This document shows, piece after piece, positions 1 to 5,921 of a DNA stretch of 5,925 nt. A program made the translations under genes and the position numbers. The DNA comes from JBDTYT01 sp040005555. GTDB lineage: Bacteria; Actinomycetota; UBA4738; HRBIN12. The notes below the pieces were generated by a model. The model ran no database searches. It was not told the origin of the DNA and worked only from the letters and a program-made list of their open reading frames with translations. Each line of letters starts with the position of its first letter. Position 1 is the stretch's first letter. Where the stretch lies: positions 1-5,925 of the forward strand of contig JBDTYT010000088.1 in NCBI GenBank assembly GCA_040005555.1. The letters run 5' to 3'.

Positions 1-5
1 CGTTG

Positions 6-78
6 CGCGCCGGGGAGGACTCGAACCTCCGACCCGCTGCTTAGAAGGCAGCCGCTCTGTCCACTGAGCTACCGGCGC
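6..78 (-). tRNA. tRNA-Arg (anticodon UCU)
   Basis: Read on the minus strand, this folds as a full cloverleaf. The 7-bp acceptor stem is GCGCCGG paired with CCGGCGC, followed by a G discriminator. The D arm contains AGCTCAGTGG, the anticodon stem is CTGCC/AAGCAG-like with loop CTTCTAA, giving anticodon TCT, and the T arm contains GGTTCGAGTCC. It decodes AGA, a rare codon in high-GC genomes. The 3' CCA is not encoded (CAACG follows the discriminator), so it would be added by the CCA-adding enzyme, as is usual in actinobacteria. A -10-like TAGAAT lies 8 bases upstream. The gene is divergent from the TfoX-like gene. Confidence 0.96.
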
Positions 79-80
79 TC

Positions 81-98
81 GCCCCGATTCTACGGGGC
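81..98. repeat. Perfect inverted repeat enclosing the tRNA-Arg -10 box
   Basis: GCCCCG (81-86) and CGGGGC (93-98) are perfect reverse complements, and the 6-base space between them is exactly the minus-strand TAGAAT box of tRNA-Arg. A third, imperfect arm, GCCCCC, follows at 105-110, so GC blocks start at 81, 93 and 105, 12 bases apart. This could be an operator-like dyad or a chance product of GC-rich DNA. It lies upstream of the expected tRNA start, so it is not a terminator of that gene. Confidence 0.5.
87..92 (-). promoter_or_regulatory. -10 box of tRNA-Arg
   Basis: The minus strand reads TAGAAT, 8 bases before the tRNA 5' end. It fits the TANNNT pattern seen before most transcription units in this window. 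I see no convincing -35 hexamer at the usual spacing. Confidence 0.55.
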
Positions 99-124
99 AG
101 TATCGCCCCCCGAAGGAGCGGCGG

Positions 125-130
125 TACCAT
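125..130 (+). promoter_or_regulatory. -10 box for leaderless TfoX-like/ALDH transcript
   Basis: TACCAT lies 6 bases before the ATG at 137, so transcription would start at or next to the start codon. The only purine-rich stretch, GGAG at 115-118, is about 18 bases from the ATG. That is too far for a ribosome binding site and lies upstream of the box. Leaderless initiation is therefore the simplest reading. No clear -35 is visible. Confidence 0.45.
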
Positions 131-136
131 CCGTTA

Positions 137-463
137 ATGGCGATGCCGAAAGCCGGTTCCCAGACCGTCGCGGCCTATGAGCGCGTGGCCGAGGCGTTCG
201 CGGCTCGCGGCGCGAAGAAGGGCTCGATGTTCGGGATGCCGGTCTTGAAGGCCAAGGACAAGGTGTTCGTCGGGACGTTCGGGGACGCGATGACGTTCAA
301 GCTCGGCCCGGAGGACCTGGCGAAGGCGCTGAAGACCAAAGGCGTCGAGCCGTTCGAACCGATGAAGGGTCGCGCGATGAAGGAATGGGTGCTCGTACCC
401 CTCGCCGGCAAGGCGAAATGGGCTGCCCTGGCCGAGCAGGCGTGGGCCTACGTGGCTCGATGA
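137..463 (+). CDS. TfoX N-terminal-domain family protein
   Basis: This 108-residue protein is a stand-alone TfoX N-terminal-like domain. The family hallmarks run in order: an N-terminal helix around residues 10-25, the turn GSMFGMPVLK at 29-38, a strand pair with KVFVG at 42-46, DAMTFKL at 50-56, then PFEPM and RAMKEWVLVP at 79-88, and a C-terminal helix. Full TfoX/Sxy proteins of gamma-proteobacteria promote competence gene expression and carry a second domain that is absent here. Short versions are widespread and of unknown function, so a competence role should not be assumed. No signal peptide or membrane segment is seen, so the protein is presumably cytoplasmic. The ATG at 137 fits the TACCAT box; the ATG at 143 is an alternative start. 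The stop overlaps the next gene's start (ATGA, 460-463), implying translational coupling to the aldehyde dehydrogenase. Confidence 0.85.
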   Translation: MAMPKAGSQTVAAYERVAEAFAARGAKKGSMFGMPVLKAKDKVFVGTFGDAMTFKLGPEDLAKALKTKGVEPFEPMKGRAMKEWVLVPLAGKAKWAALAEQAWAYVAR

Positions 464-2022
464 CGAGCGTCGTTTCCTCGATCATCGGTGGGTCGCCGAG
501 CTCCGACGCGCCGGGGGGAAGGCTCGAGATCCCCAACCCGGCGCACCTGTCCGAACCGGTCGCGGAAGCGCTGCTCGGCGATGCGACGACGTTCGTCGAG
601 GCCTGTCGCGTCGCCCGCCATGCGCAGGTCGCCTGGGCACGCACGCCGGCGCCCGTGCGAGGACGTGCGATCCAACAGCTCGGCCGTCTCGTGGAGGACA
701 ACAAGGAGGGGCTCGCGCGTCTCCTCACGCGTGAGATCGGCAAGCCGTACCGGGAATCGCTCGGCGAGGTCCAAGAGGTGATCGACACGTGTTCGTTCTT
801 CCTCGGCGAGGGACGGCGTCTGTACGGGATGACCGTGCCCTCCGAGCTTCCCGACAAGCAGCTCTTCACGTTCCGGACGCCGGTCGGCGTGGCCGCCATC
901 GTGACCGCCGGGAACTTCCCGGTCGCCGTCCCGTCGTGGTACATCGTGCCCGCGCTCGTATGCGGGAACGCGGTTGTGTGGAAGCCCGCCGAGTACACGC
1001 CGGCGACCGCGGAGGCATTCGCGCAGCTGATCTTGCACGCGGGGTTCCCCGCAGGGGTCTTCAACATGGTGCTCGCGGACGGCGCGACGACGTTCGAGGG
1101 TCTCGAGCTCGCGCTCGGCGAAGGCTTGATCGACAAGGTTGGGTTCACCGGTTCGAGCGAGGTCGGGCGCCGGATCGGTGAGGTATGCGGCCGCTCGCTC
1201 CAGCAACCGTGCTTGGAGCTTGGGGGAAAGAACCCGCTCGTCGTGATGCCCGACGCCGATCTCGATCTGGCGGTCGAGGGCGCGCTCTTCAGCGGCTTCG
1301 GCACGGCGGGGCAGCGGTGCACGTCGCTCGGCACGGTCATCGTGCACGCGTCGGTGCACGATGAGTTCATGTCGCGGTTCGCGGATGCCGTGGAGTCGGC
1401 GCCGATCGGCGACCCGATGGTCGACGTGCTGTACGGGCCGATGATCAACGCGCGATTCTGCGATCGCTTCATGGACTGGCTCGACTGGATCCAGCCACAC
1501 CACAGCATCCGCGGCTCGAGCGGAACCGGCCGGATCACGAAGAACAACCCCCGCGATGGGTTCCTCGGCGATCCGGAGGCGGGTCTCTACGTCCACCCGA
1601 CGATCGTCGACGGCGTGACGCGCGACGATGACCTCTACAAGCAGGAGACGTTCGGACCGATCGTCGGGGTCGCGACCTTCGAGGACTTCGACGAGGCGAT
1701 GGAGCTCGCGAACGGGCACGGCTACGGGCTGTCGTCCTCGATCTACACGCGTGACCCGCTCAGCGCGTTCCGCTTCCGCGAACGCGTCTCGGCCGGGATG
1801 GTGAGCGTGAACAACTCGACCTCGGGCGCCGAGGCGCACCTCCCGTTCGGTGGCAACGGGCGCAGCGGCAACGGCTCGCGCCAGAGCGGCGTGTGGGTGC
1901 TCGACCAGTTCACGCGCTGGCAGGCGATGAACTGGGACTACAGCGGCAAGCTTCAGAAGGCGCAGATGGACGTCGGTGAGGTCGCGGCGGACCTCGGGTT
2001 CCGCCTCGCCTCCGACGACTGA
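460..2022 (+). CDS. Aldehyde dehydrogenase family protein, NAD+-type (ALDH7-like)
   Basis: This 520-residue protein, close to the usual 480-520, would oxidise an aldehyde to the acid in the cytoplasm. The active site is complete: oxyanion Asn152 in GNFPVAVP, cofactor Lys175 in WKPAEYTP, general base Glu253 in LELGGKNP, nucleophile Cys287 in GQRCTS, and Glu396 in ETFGP. The cofactor loop is GFTGSSEVG. Glu178, three residues after Lys175, corresponds to the glutamate that favours NAD+ in related enzymes. VCGNAVVWKP and GQRCTSLGTVIVH resemble the ALDH7 (aminoadipate-semialdehyde) branch, but the substrate cannot be read from the sequence. The C-terminus (GNGRSGNGSRQSG, then a Trp-rich tail) is of ordinary ALDH type. 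The ATG at 460 is chosen because it overlaps the preceding stop as ATGA and starts the plausible N-terminus MTSVVSS. The open frame continues back to an ATG at 385, but that part lies inside the TfoX-like gene. There is no Shine-Dalgarno sequence, so translation is probably coupled. Confidence 0.93.
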   Translation: MTSVVSSIIGGSPSSDAPGGRLEIPNPAHLSEPVAEALLGDATTFVEACRVARHAQVAWARTPAPVRGRAIQQLGRLVEDNKEGLARLLTREIGKPYRESLGEVQEVIDTCSFFLGEGRRLYGMTVPSELPDKQLFTFRTPVGVAAIVTAGNFPVAVPSWYIVPALVCGNAVVWKPAEYTPATAEAFAQLILHAGFPAGVFNMVLADGATTFEGLELALGEGLIDKVGFTGSSEVGRRIGEVCGRSLQQPCLELGGKNPLVVMPDADLDLAVEGALFSGFGTAGQRCTSLGTVIVHASVHDEFMSRFADAVESAPIGDPMVDVLYGPMINARFCDRFMDWLDWIQPHHSIRGSSGTGRITKNNPRDGFLGDPEAGLYVHPTIVDGVTRDDDLYKQETFGPIVGVATFEDFDEAMELANGHGYGLSSSIYTRDPLSAFRFRERVSAGMVSVNNSTSGAEAHLPFGGNGRSGNGSRQSGVWVLDQFTRWQAMNWDYSGKLQKAQMDVGEVAADLGFRLASDD

Positions 2023-2064
2023 GGGGTTGCTCACCGGCAGCACGGTCGCCCCCAGGTCGGCGGC

Positions 2065-2070
2065 TATGCT
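2065..2070 (+). promoter_or_regulatory. -10 box for amidohydrolase gene
   Basis: TATGCT lies in the 57-base gap after the ALDH stop, 9 bases before the ATG at 2080. No Shine-Dalgarno sequence precedes the ATG, so a leaderless or nearly leaderless transcript is likely. TTGCTC at 2027 is too far upstream (32-base spacer) to be its -35. Read-through from the ALDH gene is also possible. Confidence 0.45.
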
Positions 2071-2079
2071 GAGCCGCTC

Positions 2080-3336
2080 ATGCCGCAGAACGACCTCACA
2101 CTCATCCGAGCCGGCCGGCTCATCGACACGGTCGCCGGCGAGGTCCGACGGGCTCAAGTCGTGCGCGTCCGGGGGGATCGCATCGAAGCGGTGGAGCCCG
2201 ATGAGGGGCGGTCCGGCGACGCCGATCGCGTGATCGACCTCTCGCAGCACACCGTGCTGCCGGGACTCATCGACTGCCATGCTCACCTGATCGGCGAGGT
2301 CGAGTCGGGTCACGGGTACGCGTCGCTCGTGCAGCGCACTGCGGCGCAGGAGGCACTGACCGGTGTGCGCAACGCGAGAACCACCCTCCTGGCCGGGTTC
2401 ACCTCGGTGCGGGACGTGGGGACCTTCCGGGCCTTCGTCGATACCGCGCTCCGCGACGCGATCGAGGCTGGCGACGTCCTGGGTCCAAGGATGATGTGCG
2501 CGGGAGCGTTCGTGACGAGCTCCGGCGGCGGGGGTGACGTCACGGGCCTCGCCCCCGACGTGGACGCGGTCGTGCCGCGCGACCTGCGCTACGGCGTGGC
2601 GAACTCCGTCGATGAGGTCCGCAAGGTGGTGCGCGACCTACTGCACGGAGGTGCGGACTTCATCAAGGTGATCGCGACCGGCGCCGTCCTCACCGAGGGC
2701 ACGGTGCCGGCCGCTCCGGAGTTCAGCGAGGCGGAGATCCGCGCCGCCGTCGAGGAAGCCGCCCTGTACGAGACCCACGTGGCGGCACACGCTCACGGTC
2801 CCGAGGGCATCAAGCGCGCGGTGCGGGCCGGCGTGCGCTCGATCGAGCACGGGTCGCTCATGGACGACGAGTCGATCGAGCTCATGGCCGAGCGGGGGAC
2901 CTACCTGGTCGCGGACATCTGGTTCGGCGACTGGATCGAGGAGCAAGGCCGTCTGGACGGTTGGTCGCCGAACGTCCTGCGCAAGAACGAGGAGACCACC
3001 GAGGCGCAGCGCACCGGCTTCGCGAAGTGCGTCACGGCCGGCGTGAAGCTCGCGTTCGGTACCGACAGCGGGGGATACCCGCACGGCATGAACGCGAAGC
3101 AGTTCGCCTACATGGTGCGCTACGGCATGACGCCGATGCAGTCGGTACAGAGCGCGACGATCATCGCCGCCGAGCTCATGGGCTGGGACGATCGCGTGGG
3201 TTCCGTCGAGGCCGGGAAGCTCGCCGACATCATCGCTGTGGACGGTGACGCGCTCGAAGACGTCGACCGGCTCACCGATGTCGCCTTCGTCATGAAGGGC
3301 GGCGAGGTGGTTAAGGGCCCGGGTACCACCGGCTGA
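2080..3336 (+). CDS. Metal-dependent amidohydrolase (prolidase/imidazolonepropionase-like)
   Basis: This 418-residue amidohydrolase-superfamily enzyme has all the expected metal-site residues: His67 and His69 (DCHAHL), Lys196 (FIKVIATGAV, the carboxylated bridging lysine of binuclear members), His237 (AAHAHG), His257 (SIEHGS) and Asp329 (GTDSGG). The N-terminal beta-sandwich strand, LIRAGRLIDTVAGEV, and the C-terminal GSVEAGKLADIIAVDGD complete the urease-type fold. The arrangement matches the group containing Xaa-Pro dipeptidases and other dipeptidases or N-acyl-amino-acid hydrolases. Substrates vary widely between close relatives, so only hydrolysis of an amide, probably of a dipeptide-like compound, is inferred. 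No signal peptide is seen, so it should be cytoplasmic. It runs in the same direction as the ALDH gene and has its own -10-like box. tRNA-Gly begins 34 bases after its stop, with an inverted repeat between them. Confidence 0.92.
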   Translation: MPQNDLTLIRAGRLIDTVAGEVRRAQVVRVRGDRIEAVEPDEGRSGDADRVIDLSQHTVLPGLIDCHAHLIGEVESGHGYASLVQRTAAQEALTGVRNARTTLLAGFTSVRDVGTFRAFVDTALRDAIEAGDVLGPRMMCAGAFVTSSGGGGDVTGLAPDVDAVVPRDLRYGVANSVDEVRKVVRDLLHGGADFIKVIATGAVLTEGTVPAAPEFSEAEIRAAVEEAALYETHVAAHAHGPEGIKRAVRAGVRSIEHGSLMDDESIELMAERGTYLVADIWFGDWIEEQGRLDGWSPNVLRKNEETTEAQRTGFAKCVTAGVKLAFGTDSGGYPHGMNAKQFAYMVRYGMTPMQSVQSATIIAAELMGWDDRVGSVEAGKLADIIAVDGDALEDVDRLTDVAFVMKGGEVVKGPGTTG

Positions 3337-3354
3337 GGCTCCGGGTCCGCGGTA

Positions 3355-3441
<87 letters not shown>

Positions 3442-3458
3442 CGACCGTCAGCCGTCCC

Positions 3459-3902
3459 TCACCCCGCCATCAACTCTTGTTTGCGAGCGGCCATCCGATC
3501 GCCGAGGTCGTTCAGCTCGGCCTCGTCCATCACCTGGCGAGCCTGCTTGAACATCTCGCCTTCTTCTTCCTCGATGTGGTGCTCGAGGTTCTCCTTCGCG
3601 ACGGTGAACTTCGCGGCCCAGGTCTCGTCCTCGACGGGAGTGTCCTTGATCTCGGCCATCACCGTGTCGACCACGTGGTGCTCCTCGTACGCCTCGAGGG
3701 CGATGTCCTTCGTCTTGGCGAACTCCTTCAGAGCGGGGTACAGGATCTCCTCCTCGATCGTCTCGTGAATGAGGAGCATGTCCGCCAGCTTCGCGAACCG
3801 CTCCGTGCGGGTCTTCTCGGCCCGCTCGGTGGTCTCGTCGAGCTCCTTCAACAACTTCTTGACCTCGGTGTGGTCATCTTTCAGCAGCTTCAGCGCGTTC
3901 AT
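3459..3902 (-). CDS. Hemerythrin HHE cation-binding domain protein
   Basis: This 147-residue, strongly charged, all-helical protein is a single hemerythrin-like four-helix bundle, presumably cytoplasmic. Expected di-iron ligands are visible in order: His11 (KDDHTEVK), His46 and Glu50 (HETIE), His75/His76 (EEHHVVD), and His108/His109 with Glu112/Glu113 (HHIEEEE). Such proteins bind a non-haem di-iron centre and take part in oxygen, nitric oxide, peroxide or iron handling; which applies here cannot be told. The ATG at 3902 is chosen because GGGGAGGA lies a few bases upstream and the family motif begins right after it. A longer frame starting at 3956 would put the ribosome binding site and the putative promoter inside the gene. 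This is the only protein gene here with a classic Shine-Dalgarno sequence. It lies downstream of azlCD on the same strand, with a 66-base gap holding a stress-type promoter candidate. Confidence 0.93.
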   Translation of the reverse strand: MNALKLLKDDHTEVKKLLKELDETTERAEKTRTERFAKLADMLLIHETIEEEILYPALKEFAKTKDIALEAYEEHHVVDTVMAEIKDTPVEDETWAAKFTVAKENLEHHIEEEEGEMFKQARQVMDEAELNDLGDRMAARKQELMAG

Positions 3903-3906
3903 GTCG

Positions 3907-3914
3907 TCCTCCCC
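3907..3914 (-). promoter_or_regulatory. Strong Shine-Dalgarno of the hemerythrin gene
   Basis: The minus strand reads GGGGAGGA ending 4 bases before the ATG at 3902, with the GGAGG core 5 bases away. It decides the start codon over the in-frame ATG at 3956. Confidence 0.85.
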
Positions 3915-3933
3915 GTCGATGGTCGAGGGGAGA

Positions 3934-3958
3934 CTTCCCACCGAGTGCGACGTCAAAC
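3934..3958 (-). promoter_or_regulatory. Candidate SigB/SigF-type stress promoter of the hemerythrin gene
   Basis: The minus strand has GTTT (3958-3955), a 15-base spacer, then GGGAAG (3939-3934). This resembles the actinobacterial alternative-sigma pattern GTTT-N(14-17)-GGGTAT, matching the first half fully and four of six bases of the -10. It would give a leader of roughly 25 bases containing the Shine-Dalgarno sequence. An overlapping TTGACG (3956-3951) could be a housekeeping -35, but it has no TANNNT at 17 bases. Confidence 0.35.
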
Positions 3959-3968
3959 GTGTTGCGCG

Positions 3969-4277
3969 CTACATCACGGCTCGGGCGAGCGCGGCCGCGG
4001 CTGCGGCGGCGACGACCACGACGAGTATCGGGGCTTTCCACCACAAGGCGATGCCCGCGGCGGCCAGGCCGAAGAGACGCTCGTCGAGAACCACGGCTCG
4101 GCCGTCGCCGAGGGCTTGGGTCGCGACCAGAGCGCCGAGGAGCGCCGGCGCAAGCAGTTCGACGATCCCGGTCGCTCGAGCGGGGAGCGGCCGCCCACCC
4201 AGGAGTATCGGCCCCGCCGCCTTGATCACGACCGTGCCGAGCCCCACGAGCCCCACCACCAGCCACAACGAGCTCAT
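3969..4277 (-). CDS. azlD: AzlD small subunit of branched-chain amino acid exporter
   Basis: This 102-residue hydrophobic protein has about four predicted membrane segments: LWLVVGLVGLGTVVIKAAG near residues 4-22, the stretch around IVELLAPALLGALVATQAL at 38-56, LFGLAAAGIALWW at 68-80, and a very Val/Ala-rich final segment at 83-98. Length, topology and the pattern TVVIKAAGPILLGGRPLPA match AzlD (BrnE, YgaH), the small partner of AzlC in export of leucine, isoleucine, valine and sometimes methionine. The ATG at 4277 overlaps the azlC stop as ATGA (4277-4274), the usual arrangement for this pair, so translation is likely coupled. It ends in TAG at 3969, and the hemerythrin gene follows. Confidence 0.88.
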   Translation of the reverse strand: MSSLWLVVGLVGLGTVVIKAAGPILLGGRPLPARATGIVELLAPALLGALVATQALGDGRAVVLDERLFGLAAAGIALWWKAPILVVVVAAAAAAALARAVM

Positions 4278-4936
4278 CGACGAACCCCGAGCAGGCAGGC
4301 GACGCTCGCGGCGATGATCGGCACGCCCGGGGGTGTGAACGGCGTGAGCGCCAGCGCGATCGTGCCCCCGAGAACCGCGACGAACAGGGGCTTGCGACGT
4401 CGGACCTGCGGCGCGAGCAGCGCGAGGAACAGCGCGGGGAACGCCGCGTCCAGGCCAAGCGTGGTGGGACCGCCGAGCGCTTGCCCGCCGAGCGCGCCGA
4501 CGGCCGTGCCGGCCACCCAGGCGACGTACAGGAGCAACCCGGCGCCCACCAAGATCCGCGGGTCGTAGCGGCCTTCGCCTCGGGCGGAGATCGCCCATGA
4601 CTCGTCGACGACGAGCTGAGCGTGCAGGAAGCGCCGCCACCGCGGTCCATCGAGCCAGGGTGCGACCGAGACGCCGATCGGAGCGTATCGGGTGTTCAAC
4701 AGGAGCGCGGCCGCGACCGCTGCCGCGAGCGTCCCACGGTCGCCGAGGATCGACGCGGCCGCGAACTGCGCCGAGCCGGCGAACGTCGTGGCCGACATCA
4801 CGATGGGGGCGAGCCACCCCCAGCCTCCAACGCGCGCGAGCAATCCGAACGAGACGCCGAATCCGAGGACCGCGACCGCGAAGGGAGCGACGGCGCGCGC
4901 CCCGTCTCGGTAGCGGGTCGGAGGCGGCTCGTCCAT
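4274..4936 (-). CDS. azlC: AzlC large subunit of branched-chain amino acid exporter
   Basis: This 220-residue inner-membrane protein, slightly short for AzlC/BrnF/YgaZ (about 230-250), carries the family signatures: FAGSAQFAA at residues 52-60, LLLNTRYAP at 78-86, and VVDESWA at 109-115. Hydrophobic segments lie near 14-35, 40-64, 68-90, 128-150, 158-178 and 185-217. With AzlD it forms an export complex for branched-chain amino acids; substrate range is inferred from the family. The ATG at 4936 has no Shine-Dalgarno sequence but lies 7 bases after a TAGGCT -10 box on the minus strand, so it appears leaderless. It is divergent from the phzF-like gene, with 54 bases between the starts. Confidence 0.92.
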   Translation of the reverse strand: MDEPPPTRYRDGARAVAPFAVAVLGFGVSFGLLARVGGWGWLAPIVMSATTFAGSAQFAAASILGDRGTLAAAVAAALLLNTRYAPIGVSVAPWLDGPRWRRFLHAQLVVDESWAISARGEGRYDPRILVGAGLLLYVAWVAGTAVGALGGQALGGPTTLGLDAAFPALFLALLAPQVRRRKPLFVAVLGGTIALALTPFTPPGVPIIAASVACLLGVRR

Positions 4937-4943
4937 CTATCTC

Positions 4944-4949
4944 AGCCTA
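4944..4949 (-). promoter_or_regulatory. -10 box for leaderless azlCD transcript
   Basis: The minus strand reads TAGGCT, 7 bases before the azlC ATG. With the opposing TAGGTT at 4977-4982 it forms a compact divergent promoter region: 27 bases separate the boxes, so RNA polymerases on the two promoters would compete for space. Confidence 0.5.
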
Positions 4950-4976
4950 TCGAGGGGCGAGTCCTCCGAGTTCCGG

Positions 4977-4982
4977 TAGGTT
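4977..4982 (+). promoter_or_regulatory. -10 box for leaderless phzF-like transcript
   Basis: TAGGTT lies 8 bases before the GTG at 4991. No Shine-Dalgarno sequence lies between box and start, so initiation at or beside the GTG is expected. The box supports the choice of GTG over the upstream open frame, which crosses the azlC gene. Confidence 0.5.
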
Positions 4983-4990
4983 GCCCGATC

Positions 4991-5773
4991 GTGAAGATCC
5001 CGTTCCGCATCGTGGACGTGTTCACCGAGCGTCCCCTCGCCGGCAACCAACTCTGCGTCGTGCCCGAACCGCGCGAGCTCGACGATGCGACGATGCAGGC
5101 CCTCGCCATCGAGATCGGGTTCTCGGAGTCAACGTTCGTCACTGAAGCCGGCGGCGACCGGTACGCGATGCGGATCTTCACGCCGGATCGCGAGCTTCCG
5201 TTCGCGGGTCACCCGACGCTCGGTACCGGGTTCGTGCTGGTGAGCGAGGGCCGCGTCACCTCGCCCGCGACGCAGGTCGTCCGGGCCGGTGAGATCCCCG
5301 TCGAGGTCGACGCCGAGGCCGGGTTCGCGTGGATGACGCAGCTCGCGCCCGAGTTCGGTGCGGAGTTCGACGACGTCGATCTGCTGGCGCGGGCGACGGG
5401 TCTGCTGCCCGAGGACATGCATCCGGACCTGCCCGCGCAAGTGGTTTCGACCGGTCTGCCGCCGCTCATCGTGCCGGTGCGCGACCTGGCGACGCTGTTC
5501 GCCGTCCACGACGGCGGCGTGACGGCGCGGTTCTTCGGGCCGACCGAGTCCATCCGCGAGGACGCGGCGACCGGCTCGGCGGCGGGACCGCTCGGCGCGT
5601 ACCTAGCCGAGCGAGGTCTCGCGGGGATGCCGGGGACGGTGGTGATCGCCCAGGGTGAGCAGATCGGACGACCGAGCTTCCTGCACGTCGAGGTCACACG
5701 ACAAGGCACCGGTTGGAGGGTCCGGGTCGGCGGCGGGGTTCGGGTGATCGGCAGCGGGACCTTCCGGATCTGA
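4991..5773 (+). CDS. PhzF family isomerase/epimerase
   Basis: This 260-residue protein of the diaminopimelate-epimerase-like fold starts KIPFRIVDVFTERPLAGNQLCVV, the typical PhzF N-terminus. Catalytic residues are present: Glu46 (FSESTFV, equivalent to PhzF Glu45), His74 (FAGHPT), Asp191 (REDAATGSA, equivalent to Asp208) and Ser196. PhzF itself isomerises a chorismate-derived intermediate in phenazine synthesis. No other phenazine gene is in the window, so a general isomerase or epimerase role on an unknown small acid is more likely. The two halves are closer together than in PhzF: the Asp is 17 positions earlier, and the linker from IVPVRD to TARFFGP is very short. The GTG at 4991 is chosen from the N-terminal family motif and the -10 box. 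The upstream open frame back to 4622 reads antisense to azlC. The gene is divergent from azlCD; tRNA-Pro follows after 74 bases. Confidence 0.9.
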   Translation: MKIPFRIVDVFTERPLAGNQLCVVPEPRELDDATMQALAIEIGFSESTFVTEAGGDRYAMRIFTPDRELPFAGHPTLGTGFVLVSEGRVTSPATQVVRAGEIPVEVDAEAGFAWMTQLAPEFGAEFDDVDLLARATGLLPEDMHPDLPAQVVSTGLPPLIVPVRDLATLFAVHDGGVTARFFGPTESIREDAATGSAAGPLGAYLAERGLAGMPGTVVIAQGEQIGRPSFLHVEVTRQGTGWRVRVGGGVRVIGSGTFRI

Positions 5774-5832
5774 TCCGCGCAGGCCAAGCGTGTCCGTTGA
5801 TGAAGCACCTGTGTTCCCGGCGTCGGTCAGCC

Positions 5833-5838
5833 TACAAT
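5833..5838 (+). promoter_or_regulatory. -10 box of tRNA-Pro
   Basis: TACAAT, a near-consensus -10, lies 9 bases before the tRNA 5' end. No good -35 is seen at 16-18 bases upstream. The rest of the 74-base gap after the phzF-like stop shows no terminator. Confidence 0.55.
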
Positions 5839-5847
5839 CGACACCCA

Positions 5848-5921
5848 CGGGGCGTAGCGCAGCCTGGTAGCGCACCTGCTTTGGGAGCAGGAGGCCGGCG
5901 GTTCGAATCCGCCCGCCCCGA
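5848..5921 (+). tRNA. tRNA-Pro (anticodon UGG)
   Basis: This is a complete 74-base cloverleaf: acceptor stem CGGGGCG/CGCCCCG with A discriminator, D arm with AGCGCAGCCTGGTAGCGCA, anticodon stem CCTGC/GCAGG with loop TTTGGGA (anticodon TGG), and T arm GGCGGTTCGAATCCGCC. It decodes CCA and probably other Pro codons. The CCA end is not encoded (CCGA follows the discriminator). The gene ends 4 bases before the window edge. Confidence 0.97.

Noticed and set aside
385..459. Upstream ATG at 385 as the ALDH start
   Set aside because: The extension lies inside the TfoX-like gene and reads as a low-information Arg/Gly-rich peptide. The ATG at 460 gives the standard ATGA overlap and a normal length.
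448..2313. A 621-codon open frame on the minus strand antisense to the ALDH gene, and another at 297-1547
   Set aside because: The translations are Arg/His/Glu- or Ser/Pro-rich with no family motif. They are typical antisense shadows in high-GC DNA, opposite a gene with complete catalytic motifs.
3903..3956. ATG at 3956 as the hemerythrin start (18 extra residues)
   Set aside because: It would put the strong Shine-Dalgarno sequence and the promoter candidate inside the coding region. The hemerythrin motif begins just after the ATG at 3902.
3477..4568. Plus-strand open frame of 363 codons across the hemerythrin and azlCD region
   Set aside because: It is antisense to genes with clear family signatures and shows no recognisable domain. 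It also crosses the intergenic gap.
4622..4990. ATG at 4622 as the phzF-like start
   Set aside because: The extra residues are antisense to azlC and charged, without homology to the family. The PhzF N-terminal motif begins at the GTG at 4991.
5765..5777. CGGATC-T-GATCCG palindrome at the phzF-like stop, considered as a terminator
   Set aside because: The stem is short, the loop is one base (three if the inner pair is opened), and no T tract follows.
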